From: Acetobacteraceae bacterium
GTDB lineage: Bacteria > Pseudomonadota > Alphaproteobacteria > Acetobacterales > Acetobacteraceae
NCBI GenBank assembly: GCA_030039695.1
Contig: JASHVB010000748.1
Location: 1-9,458, forward strand
Length of the DNA: 9,458 bases
Reading direction: 5' to 3'
The notes beneath the pieces were generated by a model. It was not told the DNA's origin and made no database searches. It worked only from the letters and a program-made list of their open reading frames with translations. A program made the translations under genes and the position numbers. The stretch's first letter is position 1, and the number at the start of each line of letters is the position of its first letter. Positions 6,869-9,458 of this stretch are shown here, in pieces.

Positions 6869-7680
6869 GGGTACTGCTCCCGTGCCGCCTGCCACAAAGT
6901 TCCAGCAGCATTGGCCGTCCGCGCGTGTCACCGACACCACGCTGCCGCACAAGCCGCACAAATACGTCCCCGACGCTGACCTTCAAAGCGCTGCCCTGCG
7001 TATCGGACGAGGCGTGCAGCTCTGCCGTGGACGTGCGGGTGTGATGGCGGCGACCTGGAGGCCGCGCCGAGATCGACTGTTGGTTCGGACGGTTGCGAAA
7101 GGTGAGAAAGGCCGCGTTTCGGTTGGACGCACCACGAACCGCCCGAAGTCTAGCCTCCGATCGCAGCGCTGTGTCCGAGGCCGCAGGAGCTCCGTAGAAG
7201 CCTTCCTCTCGGGTCAGCCGACCGAGGGCAACGGGATCACCACCGACCTCGCATCGTCGCTGGACCAGAGCCGCAGCCACCACCCAGGATTGGCTACGGC
7301 AACCGAAACCAGCAACGGATCGTCAACCCGACTGGAAAGTCTGGCACCGATCAAGGGCAATATGTTGGTATCTTCCGGTGCCAAACGTGCCGCCAGCTTT
7401 ACCAGGCTAACCGATTGGATATCCAGCTGCGCCGATCTCCGCACCGTTACATCGTGCGCCAGAAGAGGCATTGGGGCCCCTGCTCATCCCGGCAGGGTCA
7501 TTTTCCGTCGCAGCGAGTTAAGGCTTGCGCTTCGGCCTATGTCGTCGCAGCATGAACCGACCTCTCAGCAGTCTGGATCGAGCCGTTCCATGACGGCGCA
7601 AATGGTCGAGAAGCCACGCAGCCATTCAAACAGAGGAAGCCGGGCGCAAGGCACGCAAACATCAAGTCAGGGAGAACAGA
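6869..7680. other. Long stretch without a recognised gene
   Basis: These 812 bases lie between the divergent starts of the acetyltransferase and dodecin and should hold both promoters. No family is recognisable. A plus-strand frame stays open from 6822 to 7700, but it begins antisense to the acetyltransferase and runs into the dodecin start, and its Ser/Arg-rich composition is typical of a shadow frame. The only frame with protein-like composition is the minus-strand one listed separately (7471-7214). Confidence 0.45.
7214..7471 (-). CDS. Possible small hypothetical protein
   Basis: An 85-residue frame from ATG 7471 that I do not recognise. In its favour, the composition is globular rather than Arg/Pro/Ser-rich: it alternates hydrophobic strands and a helix (SLVKLAARLAPED, LLVSVAVANPGWWLRLW, VVIPLP) and contains a WWLRLW patch. 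Against it, the ribosome binding site is only a G-rich stretch (GGGG about 5-8 bases upstream), there is no homology I can name, and the neighbourhood is gene-poor. It may be a genuine small gene, the remnant of a larger one, or chance. Confidence 0.25.
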   Translation of the reverse strand: MPLLAHDVTVRRSAQLDIQSVSLVKLAARLAPEDTNILPLIGARLSSRVDDPLLVSVAVANPGWWLRLWSSDDARSVVIPLPSVG

Positions 7681-7887
7681 ATGTCCGATCCGGTGTATAA
7701 GGTAGTTGAGATTGTCGGAACCTCGGAGCAGAGCGTCTCCAAAGCAATCGACAATGCGATCTCGAAAGCCTCCGAGACATTGCGACATCTTGGGTGGTTC
7801 GAGGTCATGCAAATCCGTGGCAACATCGACGGCGGCAAAGTGAACCGGTATCAAGTCACGCTGAAAGTCGGCTTCACGCTCGAATAG
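7681..7887 (+). CDS. Dodecin family flavin-binding protein
   Basis: A 68-residue protein of standard dodecin length. Dodecins form hollow dodecamers that bind flavins in pairs (FMN in most characterised bacterial members) and are thought to buffer or store flavin and quench its photochemistry. The sequence covers the expected beta-alpha-beta-beta fold: [14 protein letters not shown] (5-18), the helix [16 protein letters not shown] (20-35), [13 protein letters not shown] (37-49) and the last strand [15 protein letters not shown] (54-68). W39 is the conserved residue that stacks on the isoalloxazine ring, and Q58 matches the Gln that hydrogen-bonds it. AGGGAG (7669-7674) lies 6 bases before the ATG. 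A small hairpin overlaps the stop codon and 3' flank (7887-7900) without a T-tract. Monocistronic. Confidence 0.95.
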   Translation: MSDPVYKVVEIVGTSEQSVSKAIDNAISKASETLRHLGWFEVMQIRGNIDGGKVNRYQVTLKVGFTLE

Positions 7888-7900
7888 CGAGGCATCTCGC

Positions 7901-8417
7901 CAGCTGCAATCAGTCCGACGTCCCTGCCAGGGAACCAGGTTCGCGAGCAGGTCGAAAAGGCGAATCAATCGGCCGCTCGGATCAACGATGAGCTACGGTG
8001 GAAGGCGGTGCAACTGAAACCCCTAATCTCGTCGATCAGTGCGTTTTTGGCTCGGCAGCCGTCCTTGTCGTGATCCAGGATGCGGTGTCGGGTCATCGGA
8101 TTGCCGGGTGTCGCCCACAGGCCGACACATTAGATCGAGGCGCCGCCGGATAGATGCAAATCCCGCCATTTGAAGCCCGGAGACGTCGCTAAAATCCGAG
8201 TTGAGAGCTCGCGAGCCGGCCACATCGCCGGGTTATGCCGACGACGTCGATTTCTCTGTTCTGTGCCACGTGCCGACGCCCCTCCTCCGGCGCTCACTGC
8301 TGACTGGGCATGAGCATGATGTTCAACGCCAGGTTATTGGCCCTTGGCGCTGACGGGCGAGCGCGAGTGCTATCCGTGCTTGCCGACCATGGCAGGTCAC
8401 AAATAGCATTCAAGGGA
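7901..8417. other. Stretch without a recognised gene
   Basis: About 520 bases with no recognisable gene. A 66-codon minus-strand frame (8223-8023) and a 40-codon plus-strand frame from ATG 8310 exist, but neither has a clear ribosome binding site or family resemblance. I see no terminal inverted repeats or transposase fragments. Confidence 0.4.
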
Positions 8418-8582
8418 TCAGTGCTGCGCTGACCTCTGGGCCTTTGACAGCGAGCTTATCAGGCTGCAGGCCCACTGGTCCCCGTGGACGCAGTCTTCAT
8501 GCACGCGAGCGAGGAAGCTCGGTCTTTGGGTTTCACAGCTAGCGAGAAGAAGCAGCAATCCGAGCCATATGGCCCGCGACAT
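8418..8582 (-). CDS. Probable small lipoprotein (hypothetical)
   Basis: A 54-residue protein from ATG 8582. It opens with a textbook lipoprotein signal: a positive residue (MSR), a hydrophobic core (AIWLGLLLLL) and a lipobox L-A-S-C, so cleavage would leave acylated Cys16 at the N-terminus of a mature 39-residue peptide. The mature part has two more cysteines in HEDCVHGDQWAC, eight apart, which could form a periplasmic disulfide or bind a ligand. I recall no named family. The frame extends upstream to another ATG at 8639, but those 19 residues (polar, Asn/Gln/Ser-rich) would spoil the signal peptide. Neither start has a good Shine-Dalgarno sequence, which lowers confidence. Residue after the lipobox Cys is Glu, not Asp, so outer-membrane sorting would be predicted by the E. 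coli +2 rule. Confidence 0.55.
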   Translation of the reverse strand: MSRAIWLGLLLLLASCETQRPSFLARVHEDCVHGDQWACSLISSLSKAQRSAQH

Positions 8583-8824
8583 TGAGGCATTTGATTGGAT
8601 TGTCGCCGCATTCTGTTTATTGGTCGACGTATAGAGCATTGACGCAGATCAATGTAAGTCCACTGCGGCCGTCTCATGCCGCATCTGATAAAAAAGACTG
8701 GCAGCACTGTCAACCGGCCTCCTGGGCAAACGACGCCCCGTGCCCAGAGCGCCATTCGAAGGCAAACGGATTAGTGCGCTGGTAACGTTGGTTTGGCCAG
8801 TGTGGGTCGATTACCAGGGGGGAG

Positions 8825-8830
8825 AGGAGG
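8825..8830 (+). promoter_or_regulatory. Consensus ribosome binding site
   Basis: AGGAGG in a purine-rich run, 7 bases before the GTG at 8838. It is the best Shine-Dalgarno site in the right third of the window and is the main reason for considering the short frame that follows. Confidence 0.4.
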
Positions 8831-8837
8831 CTTATCG

Positions 8838-8954
8838 GTGCCAGACGGCTCCAGCACGTTCGCGGATGCTGATGGCTCCCGGTCAGCCATGCAAGAGGTT
8901 CTCGACTTATCGGTGCTGCGTTCGCTCGACTTTCGCGCGCGTGAACTGGACTGA
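8838..8954 (+). CDS. Possible short or frameshifted hypothetical gene
   Basis: A 38-codon frame starting with GTG (8838) at ideal spacing from AGGAGG. It reads VPDGSSTFADADGSRSAMQE followed by VLDLSVLRSLDFRARELD and then TGA. The last half looks like an amphipathic helix. At the stop, the +1 frame continues smoothly as WTEVSKLYLARVHETSARAA and on to a TGA at 9057, so a frameshift or programmed shift would give a protein of about 72 residues. I recognise no family. It may be a small gene, a broken gene or chance. Confidence 0.3.
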   Translation: MPDGSSTFADADGSRSAMQEVLDLSVLRSLDFRARELD

Positions 8955-9292
8955 AGTCTCGAAGCTGTATCTGGCCCGGGTACACGAGACTTCCGCCCGA
9001 GCTGCGTTTCTCTCGCTGCCGACCGATCGGGTCTTCGTCACGTTTCCAACGCAGTGAGGTGCCGTTTTGGTCGCTGGCGGGGCAGTCCTTCCCTTCGGTG
9101 ACATCCTGGTGCAAAGCCGAGCGGTCGGTGGCTTCCGGCGAGTCCTGGCCGCCGGCGGAACGTCTGTTTCTGTTGCTGGCGGCGCGGTACCGGACCGCCG
9201 GCTTTCTACCCAATACCGGGCGCTCGTAAAATTCTGACCGCTCGAGCTCACTATGCAAATGCTTGAGCATTCCAACCACGCGTCGATTACCG

Positions 9293-9298
9293 TATAAT
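9293..9298 (+). promoter_or_regulatory. Consensus -10 hexamer
   Basis: TATAAT lies 5 bases upstream of ATG 9304. The best -35 at 17 bases is TTCCAA (9270-9275), only three of six matches. If transcribed, the message would be nearly leaderless and encode a 29-residue frame (9304-9393) that I do not recognise. Confidence 0.2.
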
Positions 9299-9458
9299 AC
9301 TCCATGGTCGTCCCTCAAGCCCGGAGCAGTGCGACTGTCCTGACTCCAGTCAATCACACCATCACCGTGAGGGACAGCCACACATCCAGCTAGACTAGCG
9401 TCGGCCGTTGACCCATCCAGTCTTACCAACCGGTACCCCACGGACCCCAGTCGAACGA

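Larger units (their letters stand above)
8583..9458. other. Gene-poor tail of the window
   Basis: These 876 bases hold no gene I recognise. Long overlapping frames exist on both strands (8710-9441 and 8907-9305 minus, 8740-9057 plus), but they are Arg/Ser/Pro-rich or switch character midway. Only short candidates stand out: the GTG frame at 8838, a weakly ribosomal-S21-like minus-strand segment near 9165-9280, and a consensus -10 box at 9293-9298. The pattern fits decayed coding sequence. Confidence 0.4.

Noticed and set aside
6822..7700. Plus-strand open frame of 292 codons
   Set aside because: It starts antisense to the acetyltransferase and overlaps the dodecin start. Composition is Ser/Arg/Thr-rich without domains.
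7887..7900. Hairpin GCGAG-GCAT-CTCGC at the dodecin stop codon as a terminator
   Set aside because: Only five base pairs, overlapping the stop codon, and no T-tract follows.
7537..7968. Minus-strand frame of 143 codons
   Set aside because: It is antisense to the whole dodecin gene, which is securely identified.
8710..9441. Minus-strand open frame of 243 codons
   Set aside because: It is Arg/Ser/Pro-rich, lacks a ribosome binding site and any domain. Only a short weakly S21-like patch was kept as a finding.

Overview
The window is high-GC DNA with proteobacterial-style gene starts. Family content (ring-hydroxylating dioxygenase, bacterial dodecin, maltose/NodL-type acetyltransferase) suggests an alphaproteobacterium, perhaps Rhodospirillales/Acetobacteraceae or Rhizobiales. 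That placement is inferred from gene families and base composition; there is no rRNA to confirm it. I see no transposase, CRISPR array, phage gene or toxin-antitoxin pair. I found no convincing new multi-gene system.

Left third (1-3370): a catabolic neighbourhood on the minus strand. It starts, at the window edge, with the large (alpha) subunit of a Rieske ring-hydroxylating dioxygenase of the terephthalate/anthranilate type; its C-terminus lies outside the window. A plus-strand tRNA-Gly(UCC) gene separates it from a tight two-gene operon: a classical NAD-type short-chain dehydrogenase (3369-2614), then, 6 bases on, a TIM-barrel protein resembling 3-dehydroshikimate dehydratase (2607-1786). 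Directly downstream of the dehydratase-like gene is a frameshifted N-terminal remnant of a second short-chain dehydrogenase, so the operon was probably once longer. Together these genes suggest use of a carboxylated or hydroxylated aromatic or quinate/shikimate-like compound. The substrate is not shown by the sequence.

Middle (3370-6870): a 558-base intergenic stretch, holding two perfect palindromes and a GTCACAA/TTGTGAC inverted repeat, separates the operon from a divergent integral-membrane acyltransferase-3 protein (3928-5226). Convergent to it is a gamma-glutamylcyclotransferase-fold protein (5994-5440) with an unusual basic N-terminal extension. Next is a left-handed beta-helix sugar O-acetyltransferase (6868-6317). 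These are monocistronic genes with no evident shared pathway, although the two acyltransferases could both decorate sugars.

Right third (6870-9458): gene-poor. The only firmly recognised gene is a dodecin (7681-7887), a small flavin-storage protein. A 54-residue probable lipoprotein (8582-8418) is likely. Weaker candidates are an 85-codon minus-strand reading frame (7471-7214) and a 38-codon frame with a consensus ribosome binding site and GTG start (8838-8954) that appears to continue in another frame. The tail looks like decayed sequence or holds short genes I do not recognise.
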